Of a stretch of DNA of 64,000 bases, positions 49,185-63,857 are shown piece after piece. Under the pieces are notes generated by a model that saw only the letters and a program-made list of their open reading frames with translations, made no database searches and was not told the DNA's origin. Numbering within the stretch: the stretch's first letter is position 1; each line of letters starts with the position of its first letter. This stretch comes from Paramecium tetraurelia. Taxonomy: Eukaryota; Ciliophora; Oligohymenophorea; Peniculida; Parameciidae. A program made the position numbers and the translations under genes. Location: positions 4,661 to 68,660 of the forward strand of contig NW_001798981.1 in the NCBI RefSeq assembly GCF_000165425.1, given 5' to 3'.

Positions 49185-51317
49185 TCAATTGGTGACTATC
49201 AAAATTAGTATGCCAAACATCAATCCATATTTGCTTGTAGGTTAAATAGGTGTATCTCCAATTGGGATAGGAGTATCTGTATTGGAAGAATTTGAATTGT
49301 CATTTGGATTAGATGGGTTGGTTGGAGACACTGCTTTTATGCCGCAAACAAACTAGGAAGAATAATAATTAACTAATTACATTATTGTAAGGTGAAACGC
49401 ATTCTTGGCAAACTCTTTATTAATCTAAGAAAAATCCTGCTTAGCAAACAGTACAACCAGTGGAATCAGAAGTGTAACAATTAGCTAAACTATAGGTATT
49501 GGAGTCGTTTTGAATTTTTTATGTTAAATCGACACAGCCTCCATTTTGAAGAACAAAGCCAGCTGAACAGGTTAGACAAATGTTGCCACTTGGTCCAGTA
49601 CAAGTTCCACAGTTGTTTTAGCAAGGGTAGCAAGGTTTGAAAGCATAGGATTTGGAATTGAAGGTGATGGAAGACTGAACTAAATAGAATCCATCGTTAC
49701 AGGTGCTACAAGTCTAAATAATTAGATAAATATTGTTACGTATTTTGAGTCGCAAGTCTTGCAATCATAAGGACATCCCTAACAATTTCCATTGATGTCA
49801 ATGTAATTGCCATTAGCACAGGTACTACATTGCATTGTGTATGGTGCAGTAGAACCGATGATTGTACAATTCTAGCATCCGCTGGGGCATTACTGACAAG
49901 AGTTAGTGTTAGTATTTAAAACATAACCATTTATGCATTATTAACAAGTTAACCCACTTTAATCTGAATTCTAAATACAAGTAGAGCAATTTATAATCTT
50001 GGTGTTACATTAATCGCAATTATTTCCATATAAGGTATATCCAGGAAGACATTACTAGCAATTTTGACTGTTAGAATTAGCAATAGTGAAGCAATTGGAG
50101 TTACTAGCTTAATAACAAGCATTTCCAAATAAGAAGTAGTTATCAGCACATTAAATAATGGTTAATTGAGTCTAATTTTCTAAAACCCCCTAACATCTTA
50201 AAGCATTATTCAAGGACGATGAACACAATGAGCATGTGATAGGAGCTCCATCATATGCTTAGACTTTATAATATCCATCTGCACATTCAGTGCAAGTGGG
50301 ATTTGAATTTCCAGGTTATGTGGTACATAAGTTACAATTGAGACATTAAGTGCATGTAGTTTAGCTTGTTAAAGCGTATTAAGGACTGCATACTTGGCAT
50401 TAGGTGTTATCAGAATTACACTGAGCACATCCTCCAAAAGAACAAATGGAATTAGCTGTGGATGTTGAACATGATTAATTAGATTAGTTATAGGTGTAAG
50501 GGGAGGAGCATATGCAATCACCATTTGTTGAGTTAGGGTCTACTGTGAAATTAGTATTGCAGGTAGTACAAACAGTTGCACTTGAACAAGTCTAACAATT
50601 CTTAGGACAGGCAACACATTGACCAGAAGCATTAGTTTAAGAATTTGCATAAATCTTAAAGGAATATGAATTTGTTGTAAGTGTTGATTAATACCAAAAG
50701 TATCCAGGCAAACATTGAGTACAAGTATATAATGATGGACAAGTAGCACAACCGGTATTGCATTTACTGCAAAATGGATTGAAGTATTGATAGTAATTAG
50801 TGTTAGTTGTCAAGGTGCTCTTAGAAGTTTACAATATGAAATCCCAATTGAAGTAATATCCATTTGTACATTAAGTACAAGCTCCACTATTCTAATCAAT
50901 AGTCAAACAACCATTAATAGCAATACATATGTTGCCAATTAAAGTATATCCTGAGCTACATTTAGAGCAAGCCAGTGACATCAGTTTATCAGAATACTGC
51001 ATGTCAGTGCATCCTGTAGGTATAGGTACGCATTATTAGACATTTTTGATGGTGATTAAGTAATATAAAGGATTACATTAGATTTAAGTGCAGGATGTAA
51101 AGTTATTGCAGGTTTAGCAAATACCGTTATTAACTGTGGGACAAGGCATACAACTTTATCCAGTCCAAAAAGATCCAGATTTACATTATGGAGTTGTTTA
51201 TCTTGTTGTGCTTAAGGGAGCAGCAGATTTGAAATAATTAGAATTTTTGCCTGAAGCCACAGATCCAAAGTTAGCGGATTAAACTTAATTGTCAGATGGA
51301 TTAGATCGGCAAACAAA
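49185..51317 (-). other. Small-exon C-terminal part of the giant protein, repeated FVC splice junction
   Basis: Exons after the giant exon differ in style from the main array: more N/S/T-rich, larger loops, and a block shared with the smaller neighbour gene (CTQCTNGYYFNWDFILQ). Two exon junctions look homologous. At 51317 an exon begins FVCRSNPSDN after ...CVQCVYPQAA. At 49352 the last exon begins FVCGIKAVSPTNPSN after ...CQECVSPYNN. Two junctions of the same form suggest that a C-terminal module was duplicated or added by fusion. Confidence 0.6.
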
Positions 51318-54300
51318 CTATTAAAATAATTATAAATAATATATACTGCTGCTTAAGGATAGACGCATTATACGCAAGAATTATCGATAATTTATGATTA
51401 GCCTTATTGTGATAACCATCCATTGATAGGATAGAAACCATAAGCGCACACATAACAGCCGTTATTTTGATTCTATTAGTTTTCTAAACAGTTTCCTTAG
51501 TCTTTAACGCAACCTCCATTTTGTAAGAAGTACCCGCTAATACAACCAGAGCAAACATTTCCTGGAGATACACATTAACTGCAACCAAATTGGCAGGCTA
51601 AGCATGATCCATTGGATTCATAATAACCATTGATGCATGTGGAACACGTGGTTTCGTTTGAGCAACTCAAACAAGTGCTCTTGCTGCTGCTGTCTGTAGT
51701 ACAAGCCACACACGAATTTGAACTCTTGTAATATCCAGTGTCACATTGAGAACAGTTATCGATTCCTGTGCCAGTGCATTTAATACAATTTGCTATACAT
51801 AATTAACAAGTTGCAGAGGAATCACTGTAATAATAATTAGCACATGAACTACAAACAGGTTTATTATTTTAATCTAATGAGCAACTATTGTCAGCACAGT
51901 TAGCACATTTGTAGCAGATTTAATTACTTTGTAAGTATGATGGCCAACAATCTGAGCACAATTATGAGTTAATTTAAGTGCCATCATTAGGTTAGAAGAG
52001 TTTTGAACATGTATTGGATGTTTAAGCTTGATAACATTAATTATTGACTAAGAAGTAATTGTTTATGCATTGGGTTGGTGTAATTACTTTGGTTTTTGAG
52101 TCATAGGTGCATCTTAAAGCGAAATTGCCTCCTGTGTTGCATGAATTGCATTGCGAATTTTCATTCAAATAAAAAGTGTCTTAACACACTGCGCAGATAG
52201 TTGAATAGGAGGAGCCTTGTTGAGTGTTTTTAGTGCATCCAGTGGCACAATTTTGAGGACATGAGGCACATGTATTATTAGCTAACAAAGTATAACCTGA
52301 CACACAGTTGGAGCATAAATCATTGGCACACTCTGAACATTGATTGGAATAGCCTGTGCATTTGATACAATTGGAATTTTAGAGTTTATAATTAGCTTCA
52401 CAAGTAAGACAGACTGAGCCACTTGAGCAGGTAGCACATTCACTCGGACATTTGGTACATGTTTTATTTGAATCTAAATACCATTTGGTTGTGCAGACAA
52501 TGCATTGAGTATCATTTGTGCAGACATTACAGCCAGCTACGCAGGTTGTGCAAGATTGATTTTTCAAATAGTATGTAAGATCACAAGCTGTGCATTTGGT
52601 ATTGCTCAAACATGATAAGCAGCCATTAATATCGGAAGAGCATTGATTGCATTGATTGTTGGATAGATAATAGCCAGTAAGGCAGGAGGAGCAAGTGCTT
52701 GAATTAGTACATGCTGCACAGCCTGATGGACAAGCACTGCAACCAGATGCAGTTAGGTAATATCCTATTATGCATAATGAGCACTCAGATACTGAGTTAA
52801 CGCATGATGTGCACTTGGTGTCGTTACATTTGTTGCATGAATCATTGCTTAATTGATAACCTACAAGACAAGATGTGCAGGTACTGGAACTTGTGCAGGA
52901 GGTACAATTACTCTTACATTGAGTGCATGCACCATTATCTAGGAAGTACCCTGTAAGACATTAAGTACAAGCTGAGGAAGTAGTTGAGCATGTTAAACAA
53001 TTAGTATCTTGGCATTTACTACAGGTACTCACATCCAAAAACAGACCAACTGTGCAAGCAGTGCAGGAATAAGTGCTTTAATTTATTTGGCAAGTTCTGC
53101 AGGCATCAACAGATGTAGAGCATGGGAGACATAAATTTCCACTCAAATAAAATCCTGGAGTGCAAGTCTTGCAAGTGGAGCCATTATCACAGGTAGCACA
53201 ATTTATAATTGAGGAGAAACATAATTGACATGTAGAACCACTCAAGTAGTAACCAGTAATGCATGAGTTACATTTGGTTGCAGAAGTATCACAAGTAGCA
53301 CATGGTAAAGTACACTTATCACATGTATTATCAGCCTTCAAATACATGTTGGTGAGACAAGTGACACATGTAACATCAGTTACTGCACATGTTAAACAAT
53401 TAGAATTGCATTTTGCACATGTATTATTGTTAACATATTGACCTGAATCACATCCAGTGCAGACTGATTAACTTGAGCAGATGGTGCAAGGATATAAGCA
53501 TTGTTAGCATTAGGATCCGTCATAATAATATCCTGCCAAACAGCCTGTACAAGTATTTTGATCAGTACACTTTGCACAAGGATCAGGACATTAGTTACAA
53601 TTAGTGCCTGAAATATAATATCCATCAACACAGGATGAACAACTATTTGCTGGATTGTTACAATTGAAACAAGGATATTAACAAGCTGTGCAGGTTGTTC
53701 CATCTTAGAAGTAAGCACTGGGACAAGACTTACAATTACCTGCAGTATTCTCGCATGTTTTACAAGGGTTATTACATTATTGACAAGTGTTATTACCATC
53801 TAAATAGTATCCAGCGATGCAACTTTTGCACTTACCTGCACTATCAACACATGTGACACAATTGTTGGAGCAAACAGTACATGCTTGGCTGCCATCTAAG
53901 AAGTATCCATCTCCACAAGATTTACAAAGAGCAGAGCTTGAGCAGGTTAAACATGGAAGAACACATGTTGTACATGTACTTCCATTAAGGTAGAATCCAT
54001 CATCACAAGACAAACAACTATTCGTTCCAGCACCGTTACATGTGGCACAAGGATTGGCACAGATTGTGCAATTAACACCATCTTTGTAATAGCCATCAAC
54101 ACATTTGTCACATTCACTGGCAGAAGTCAAGCATGTGAGACAAGGAGTTTGGCACTAGTAACATTGATGATCACTAGTTTTGAGGGAGTATCCAACAGCA
54201 CAAGTTGTGCATGTGTTTTAATCATCACATATGATGCATGGGGATGGACAATAAGTGCAGGTAGCACCAGCTCCACTGCCATTCTTATACAAACCAGTGA

Positions 54301-57300
54301 AACATGAAGTACATTATGTAGCACTTGTGACACATTCTTTACAGGGAGTTTAGCATGGATTGCAGCCATCTCCAGTTCCATTCAAGAAATAGCCTGGAGC
54401 ACAACTTGAACAAGTAGTAGCTGATGTCTTACAAGCTGTACAAGCAGTAGAACATTGAATACATTTTGTGCCATCCCAAAAGTAACCTTTAATACATCCA
54501 AGGCAAGCTGTATCGGTGCAATCAGCACAAGGAGATGTACATTAAATGCAGGTATTTACATTTAAGTAGTAACCAGTTATACATGAAGTACATTTAGTTT
54601 AAGAGTCAACACATTTATTGCATGGTTTTTAACAGATGTTACAAGCATTGCCATTTCGGTAATACCCATCAATACAACTTTAACATGTATTTGCATCAGG
54701 TGAACATGTAAGACAAGGGCTTGCACATTCAGAGCATGTTGTTTATCCAGAGGGTAAGAAATATCCATCAAGACAATCTGTACATTCAGTTGTAACAGCA
54801 TTACATGTTTTACAAGGATCAGTACATTATGTGCATGTCAAAGGAGGAGTTGTGGTTAAATGGAATGCCGAATCATTACATGATCTGCATTCGGTGGCAG
54901 AGTTTTCGCAAGATGCACATGGAGTCTAACATGGAGTGCAAACAGCAGGAGTTTATGAGGTATCATAAAAATACCCAGAAATACATGTATTGCAAACAAC
55001 AGCACCTGCAGTGGCTGAATAAGAGCAAGTCAAACATGGAGTTGTGCATTAAACACATTTAGCAGGATTTTGAGTAGTATCATAATAATATCCTGGAATA
55101 CATGAGTCACATGTATCTCCATCAGTATTGCAGGTAACACAAGGTGAATTACAAACTGGACATTTAGGATTGTTGGGATCCTTATAGAATCCGTCTAAAC
55201 AATTTATACATTAATCGCCAGCTGTTTCACATTTTTTGCATGGTTCTTTGCACTCTGCACAAACGTTATTACTTAAGAAGTATCCATCTGGACATGCACT
55301 GCATTAAGCAGGACCAGGGTCAGTGTAGGTACATTTTGTACACGGTTCAGCACATTAATTACAGGTTCCATTATTTTTATAATATCCATCATAACAGGAA
55401 TCACAATTACTCTTGGAAGTAGAACATGTTTTACAAATGGCATCGCATTATTCACATTTTGAATTAATTAATGCAAAACCTGGCTAACAACCACTACATG
55501 CATCAGCTGAAACAGCACAAGCAGTGCATGGACTCTAACATTACTCACAAGAATTATTATTGAAAAAATATCCTGTTGTACAAGATAAGCAGTATGTAGC
55601 ACTATTATTTGAGCATGTTGTGCAAGTGTTATCACAAGGTTGGCATGCATTTGAATTATCCAAATAGTATCCTGGTAGACATTTTGAACAGGTTGTACTA
55701 TTTTAACAATATAAGCATGAGTTGCTACATTAACTTGAACAAGTGGGTGTTCCATAATATCCTGGGATACAAGAAAGACAGTTAGTGCTAGAATTTATAC
55801 AAGTTGCACATTTTCCTGAGCAAAGTGTGCAAGTAACTTGGTCATTCTCTATAAAAGCACCATCAACACAGGTTTTGCAAGAAGTAGAACTGTTACAATA
55901 TTTGCAATTTAAACTACATTGATTGCAGGATTAACCAGTTAAATAATAGCCATTTGAACAATCAGTACAAGTGTTGGCATCTGAGCATATCTTGCATGCT
56001 AAACTGCATTACTAACATTTATCATTTGCAGGGTAATACCCTTGAATACAACTCTAGCACACTTTAGCTCCAGTAGTGCATGCCGTGCAGGCAGTATCAC
56101 ATGGACGACAAACATAACTATTTGCACTATCAATGAAAAATCCAGCTGCACAGGCAGTACATTTCAAGGTTGAATCTCCTGCATCAACTGCACATTTTTA
56201 ACATACAGATTAAGTTGGACATTCTGTGCAACTGCCTCCATTTAAATAGTAACCATCTTCACAGGCTTAACAATTGTTACCAGCTCCTGAGCATTTGATA
56301 CAAGGGCTCTGACATTCAGTACAATTTGGAGAATTAAAATAGTACCCATCTACACAATCCTTGCATGATCCTGTAGTATCATTACAAGTACGACAAGGGG
56401 ATGGACATTGTTAACACTATTAATTAGCAACCGCATAGTATCCATTGACACAAGAAGTACATTAGGTTGAATCACAAACATTGCAACCTCTTTGACATTA
56501 AGAGCATTGTTTTGCTCCGCTATTGTAATAATAGCCCACTTAGCATGTATCACAAGTATCCAATGCACTACACTTATTACATGCAGTTATGCATTATTTA
56601 CAAGACCCATCTCCAGAGTCTTAAAAATACCCATCAATGCATAATGTACATTTAAAGGAAACATCACAAGTTTAACAGAAATCTGGACATTATTTGCAAG
56701 CATCGTTTTATATTTAATAGCCTGAATCACAAGCAGAGCATTTCACAGTACCATCTAATGCACACTATTTACAAGGACTTGCACATTCAGTACAAGCGTT
56801 ACCATTCAAATAATAACCAACTAAGCATTCGGAACATGTAGAACTGTCACTACATTTTACACATTTTTAAGGACATTCTTAACAGACATCATTAGCTTAT
56901 TTATAAAATCCATCTATGCAATCTGTGCAAACAGTAGCGCTGTCACATGTTGTACACCCTTTGACACATTGTGTACAAGTATTAGTTCCATTTTTATAAG
57001 AACCTGTTAAACAAGGCCCACATGAAGTATTAGAGGTACAAGTAGTACAAAAGTTTGGACATTTAGAACAAGCTTTGTTGTTTGGGTAGAATCCATCATA
57101 ACAAGTTTAACATGTAGAGGTAGTTCCATCAGTTGTCCAAACTTAGCAGCCTGTCGAAACCTATTCACAATCATTTCCATTTAAATTATATCCCTAAAAG
57201 CATTTAGTACATGCAGTGGAAGATGTGCACTCTAAACATGGGAATGTGCATTTAGTACATGAAGGATTACCATCTCCGTAATAACCTTTACTGCATTTAG

Positions 57301-60300
57301 AACATACAGAACTTGAGCATATATCACATCCAACATCACATGATACACATGCATTACTACCATTAACGTGAAAACCAGAGGCACAAGTTTAACAAGTGCT
57401 TACACCTGTACATGTTAAGCAAGGATATTAACATTAAGTGCAATTAGGTAAATCTGGGTAATAGCCTGGAATACAAGTTAAACAAGTAGTGCTGTTAGAA
57501 CATGTTAAACAATTGTTTGTACATCTATTACAAGAGTTAGGAGATGGGTCTGCTAAATAAAATCCATCATAACAAGAAGAACATTTATCAACTCCAGTAT
57601 CAGTGCATGCCTTACAGGAGGAATTGCAAGTTGATGAACAATCAGCTCCATAAGAGCCATCAACACATGATGTACAAGTTGTACCATTTCCAGTGCAGTT
57701 CTTACAAGGAGCAGTACATTTAGTACAGGCGGGTCCAGCATTGTAATATCCTCCATTGTTTTCACATTCTGGTTGATCAGTAGTACAATTTTCAACACAA
57801 TTTCTGCTGCAATCATCTCCAGGCACGCATGCTTTGCATTATCCAGGATTGGCTGGATCTGGATATTTGTTTGCAGCTGTGCAAGTTAGGCATGTTTGAA
57901 CTTCATTAGAATAGGTACAAGTTGCACAATCTCCAGAACAATCATTTTTACAATTACTTCCGCTTTTATAATAGCTACTCCAACACGCTGTGCAAGTCGT
58001 ATCATCGTCACACGCCAGACATCCTACTTTACATTAAGTACATGTTGAAGAAGTTTGATAAAAGCCAGGGATACAAGAATCACATGTACTTACATCTGGA
58101 TCACAGGTCAAACAATGACTAGTACATTAATCACAAGAGGATCCATTCTTTATGAATCCAGGTCTGCACCCTTGGCAAGTGTTTGAATCAGTACATGTTG
58201 TGCACTTATCAGGGCATTTGTTGCAAGTGGCAGGTAAAGTTGCTGAAGGATAATAGCCAGTTGCACATACTTAGCAGTTAGTATCAGATGTGACACAGGT
58301 TGTACAAGAAGCACTACAAGGTTGACATTGATTACTACTTGGAAAGTAACCATCTTAACAACTTGTACAATGTGAAGCAGATTAGTTTGAGCAAACTTTA
58401 CAATTAGCATTACAAGGCTAGCAAGCATTACTATTATCAAGATAATAACCAGCAAAACAATCTTAACAAGTTCCATTGCCATCAGAAGAATAACTATTGC
58501 ATGGGAAAACGAACACATTACAAGTATCAGTTGTTATATAAAATCCAGTAACACAAGTTTGACATTTTGTTGGTCCGGTTGATTTGCAAGTGGCACATGG
58601 TAATTGACATTGAGAACATGTGTTATCATTAATCAATTGAGTTGAACAAGTATCACATGTGTCAGAGGGACACTTGAGACAGCCTACAGCGGAACATTCT
58701 TGACATTCTTTGCTAGCATTAAGAAAGAAGCCATCGCCACAATCAGTACATTCAGTGGCTGAATTACAAACATTGCATGGTTTTGTACATTGTTAGCAAG
58801 TAGTTGTGCCATTAGGATAATATCCAGGTAGACATGTTGTACAGGAGGCCTTTGTACACAAGAGACAATTGCTAGTACATTTTTCGCATGTATTATTATC
58901 AGGATAGTATCCGCCAAGACATTTGGAACATTCAGTTTTACTATCTGGGCATTCTAAACAAGATGGTGAGACTAGACTGCAAGACTTGCAATCTCCAGAA
59001 TCAAGATGGTATCCAGTGATGCAAGATGAACAATTTCCTGGATCAGTTGAAGAACATTTTAAACAATTGTTAGGACAAGCTGAACAAGTCGTCCCAGATA
59101 AGAAATATCCATCGATACAACTTGTCTTACATGCTGTTTATGTAGTACATTAGAGACATGGTAGTTAACATTAGGTACAAGCTGCTCCATTTTTATAAAA
59201 CCCATCAATGCAACTTGTGCAAGTATTTTAATCGGAACAAGTTAAGCATGCTTTTGGACATTAACTACAGGAATTGTTGTTTGGGTAGTATCCGGGGGGG
59301 CATGAATCGCACTTTGTTTGGTCTTCACCTGTACATGTAAGACAAGGGAAAGTGCAAGCTTTACATGTATTATCTGCCATTTTGACAAATCCAGGAACAC
59401 AGCTCTCACATGTAGTGGGATTTCCTGAACAAGTTGAACAAGCATAACTACATTAATCGCAACTACCACTGTTGCATACATATCCTGTCATGCAAGTAGT
59501 ACAGGTAGAAGCTGATTCACATGTGACCATAGGACTCACGCATTGTAAACAATTATAGTGAGTTGCATCTACTTAATTTTTATAATATCCACTAGCACAA
59601 TCAGTACAATTATCAGCAGCAGTGCATTTTGTGCAAGAGAGTGGACACACTGAACATGCATTATTATTAGGATAATATCCATCGATGCAATTTTAGCATG
59701 AATTAGCTGCTGTGTCACAGGTCTTACATATATATAAGCAGGGTTAACATTGATCGGATGCTAATGATGTATTTTTCCAAAAACCAGTATCACAATTTGT
59801 ACAGTTGTTTGCTGTTGTCTCACATTCCAAACATTAATTAGCACAAATTGTGCATTATTTATTATTGACGTAGTATCCAGTCACACAACTGCTGCATTCT
59901 ACTGATGAAGTGGCACTGTTATATGTGCATCCAGTACAATTATTTGGACATTTAGTGCATGTTGCTGCATTCAAATATGATCCACTAGGACAAGATAGAC
60001 AAGCATTATTGCCACTTGCATTACAAGTGAGACATATACTTGCACATTACACGCAATTGCTATTTGAATCCATATAATATCCACTAACACACTCAGTACC
60101 AGTACATTTTGTATCTGATTCACAAGTCAGACAATGATTAGTACAAATAATACAAATATTTGTAGAGGATACGTAGTATCCATTTGGGCAGGCAGTACAT
60201 TTAGTACTAGTCTTTTCACAAGCATCGCAATTGGCATCACAAATGTTACAAGTTCCTGGGGTATTAGGATCTGTTAAGAAGTATCCTTTTTCACAAGTTT

Positions 60301-63300
60301 TACATGTAGTTAAATTTGTACAAGACACACAAGGATATTAGCATTGTTTGCATAAAAAGTTAGTATCATCCCAAAAATCACCAGAATAACATGATAAACA
60401 CTGATCTCCTGAAGTTGAATTTTTACAAGTCTTACATGGCTCAATGCAAACCTTACATGTGTTTTACCCAGTGGGTTGATAAAATCCGTCATAGCAAGCC
60501 GTACAATAATTTTTATCGTTTTAAGAACAGGTTTTACATAAATTGCTACACTATAGACATTAATTGTTATTATTATAATAATATCCAGGAGAGCAAGATT
60601 AGCAATTCTTAGGATCAGATTAACTGCATGAAGTACATTCCGGAGAGCATTGGTTGCATGTATGATTCACATCGTCTAATACCAAACCTGAATCACAAAC
60701 TGTACATTTAGTGGCATTATCAACACAACCATAACATGGATTTGTACATTTGGTACAAGTAACTGCATTTGGATTAGTTTTATCTAAGAAGAATCCAATA
60801 TCGCAACCAGTGCAGTTATTGGCATCACTGCATTTAGCACACTGAGCTGCGCAAAGAGTGCATACTTTACTACCATTGACATAATACCCATCAACGCAAC
60901 CTGTGCATGAAGTAGCAGAATCACAAGCAGTGCAATTAACTGGACACTCAGTACATGTGCCAGGAGCACTCAAATAATAACCTTGAACACAGGCTTAACA
61001 ATCAGTTAAAGAAGCAACACAATTAGTGCATGGTAAAGTACATTATGTACAAGAATTGTTATTTTCAGAATAATAGTATCCATAAACACAACCTGTACAT
61101 TTATCTTAATTATTGACGCATTTAGCACAAGGGGCTTTACAAAGATCACATGTAGTAGTACTAGATTAATAATACCCATCGACACAAGAGTCACAAGAAT
61201 TGGCTTAGGTTGAACAAGTCGAACAAGGACTTGTACAAGCATTGCAAGGACCATCAGCACCTCCACTTTTGAAGTATCCACTTTGACATGACGAACAAGT
61301 GTTAGCATCAACTGTACAAGCCACGCATGATTTTGAGCAAGCAGTGCAAGTGTAATTTGGATCACCAGTGTAAAAGAATCCTTGAACACATGATCGACAA
61401 GATGTGGCTGAATCTTTGCAAGTGGCGCAAGGTGATGTACATTAAGCACACGTATTACTATTTAAGTATGTTCCTGCATAACAACTTGTACAATTTGTAG
61501 CACTTGTAATACAACCAGCACATTCGTTGGAACATTATGAACAAGTGTTATCATGTTAATAATAGCCTACAACACAGCTTTGACATCCATTTTAGGAACT
61601 CTAACATGTAGTGCATGGTTTCAAACAAATTTAACAATTAGAACCATCATATTCATACCCTGCAACACAATCTGTACACTTACCATCAGTACCGCAAGTG
61701 GAACAAGGGTAGGCACATTTAACACAATCAGTGTTGCTTAGATAATAGCCTGGAACACAGGATTAGCATTCTGTTTTACTAAGACAATTCACACAAGGAA
61801 ATTCACAAGTGATACATTAATTAGTATTTAAGTATTTTCCATCATAACATTTAGTGCAATTAGTTGCTGAATCTTTACATTCTTAGCAGGTGATTGAACA
61901 AACTGAGCAAGTATTGCTATTCAAATAAGAACCTTTTGAACAAGCAGTACATTCAGTAGCTGAGGTCTCACAATCAGTGCATGTATTAGAACAGGGCAAA
62001 CAATTATTATTATTAAAATATCTGCCAACATAGCATGCTGTACACTTAGTGGCTGATTCAACACAAGTAAAACATTTATTTGAACATTCGGTACATTTGT
62101 CTCCATCCTTGAAATACCCTGGGACACAGGAAGTACAGGTCTTGGCTGCACTTAAACATGTCAAACAATTTGCATCACACAAGTCACATGTGTTGGTAGC
62201 TCCATTTAAAAAGTAACCTGATGAACAGGATGTACAATTAGTTGATGAGTTTATACAATTTTCACAACTATTTGAACAAGCATTACAGGCATTCTTATTC
62301 AGATAGTATTTTGGTTTACAAGTAGTGCATGTGGTTCCATTCAAACAGTATTCGCAATTGCTAACAGCTAGAGTACATTTTGAGCATTTAGTTCCATCAA
62401 GGAAGGTTCCATCTGAACAGGATGTGCAGGTATTGCCATCTGAACATGTCATGCAACTTACCATTTAGGTAGAACACAAGAAACATGCACCACTTTTTAA
62501 GTAGAATCCTGTTGTGCATTTTGTGCAATTTTATCCACTTGAACACTATTTGCAGTAACTGATAGTGTCAGAACATTGGATGCATTATTGTCCACTTGTA
62601 TAGTAGGCAGCAGAAACACAAGAGGTGCATGTTGATGAGTCTGAGCAGGCTGAACAATTTTGATCAAGTGTTGTGCAAAGAATGCAACTACCATTACTGA
62701 GGTAGGATCCAACTGCGCATTCAGTACATTTGGTTTCATCTGGACAAGCGTTGCATTTGGTTAACTTGTCCTAACAACGAAGACATTGGTTATTATTCAG
62801 ATAGTAGCCTTTGACGCAGGAATTACAGTATGTGCTAAAAAGTGATGAACATGAAATTATACTCCGATTGGCAGGTTGCACAATACTGATTGCAAGGCAA
62901 ACAAGAGTTAAAGCTTTGGAAATAGGTGGAGTAGTCAAAAGTAGTTTGTGCTCCATTGAATTCATCTGGAGTGTAGGTTGGGAATACATTGTAATATCCA
63001 TCGGAACAAACAGTGCAGATACCAGTGCTTATACTAAAGGTTTTACAATTGTTATTTTAAACACATATTCCACCTTAAATTAAAATATTCATTTACCTAT
63101 TTGAGTCGATTACCCATTGCATTGGAAACACACTATGGTTGAGCCGTCTGCTGAAAAACCTCCTCTTACACAGTTGGTATCAGGGTGTTTAATACAAGTT
63201 CTAAAATTATTATTTTTGATTACAATCCGATTTGATAATATCCATCCGAACATGTTACATAATTGCATGTATTTGCACTTGTGCAAGTACAATACCCTCC

Positions 63301-63503
63301 AGCTATCTGCTAGCATGGCATACAGATCTGTCCATTAAAGTAAGACCCTATTGTGCAAAACAACCATTACCCTTAGTACACGCAAATTGAGGATTATTCG
63401 AGTTAAGTCCCTAATCAGTATTGCTCGGTTAATTTATAGCAGTATCTCCTTTAACCACTATCGTCAATAGCACGCAAAGAAACAAAGATTTCTTCAAGTT
63501 CAT
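49185..63503 (-). CDS. Giant cysteine-rich repeat surface protein, GPI-anchored
   Basis: Eight exons, with introns 63348-63370, 63201-63223, 63074-63096, 62835-62862, 51318-51346, 49714-49739 and 49353-49380. The spliced length is exactly 4,713 codons, giving 4,712 residues. Exon 5 alone (51347-62834) is 11,488 nt and keeps one frame throughout. A signal peptide (MNLKKSLFLCVLLTIVVKGD) opens the protein. The body is an array of roughly 40-residue units of the form CxxC-x(4-6)-C-x-x-C-x-x-GYYL-x(3-5)-CxxC, like furin or Giardia VSP repeats; I estimate about a hundred but did not count them. A hydrophobic tail (SKYGLMFGILILIVTN) ends it, as in GPI-anchored ciliate surface proteins. It was probably exported to the cell or ciliary surface with many disulfides. 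Confidence 0.88.
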
Positions 63504-63857
63504 ATTTGTTAATATAATTTAATTAATACAAAATATCTTGAATGATTGAACTCTTATAATTACCTGATAAGACGACGCACAGAATTTGTCCAACATTTCC
63601 ATACTTTTTAATATTTTTACTATTCTAAAAATGCAGAATGAATGCTAATTTATTTTTTTTATTGCTATAAATCTTATTAATATATCATTATCCTAATAAT
63701 TAAACTAATTCTATTCCTTCTCTCTCTAAATCCTTCTCTTCTCCTTAACTCTGATATTAATCAAACTTAATTTTCTCACCCCCCTTTCTCATAGACTTGG
63801 AACTGTAATAAATCTTTTAAATAATTACCCCATCAAATCACAATTAATTTACTCTCT
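63504..63857. other. Divergent intergenic region at the 3' end of the window
   Basis: 354 bp between the start of the giant gene (minus) and the last gene (plus). It contains pyrimidine-rich stretches around 63,714-63,790 and no coding or RNA gene that I can support. It presumably holds both promoters. Confidence 0.5.

Noticed and set aside
52000..63400. Many short plus-strand and other-frame minus-strand open frames with CxHxH or VLHV-like patterns
   Set aside because: These are shadows of the regular cysteine codons in the giant gene; the true frame is continuous and has signal peptide and GPI tail.
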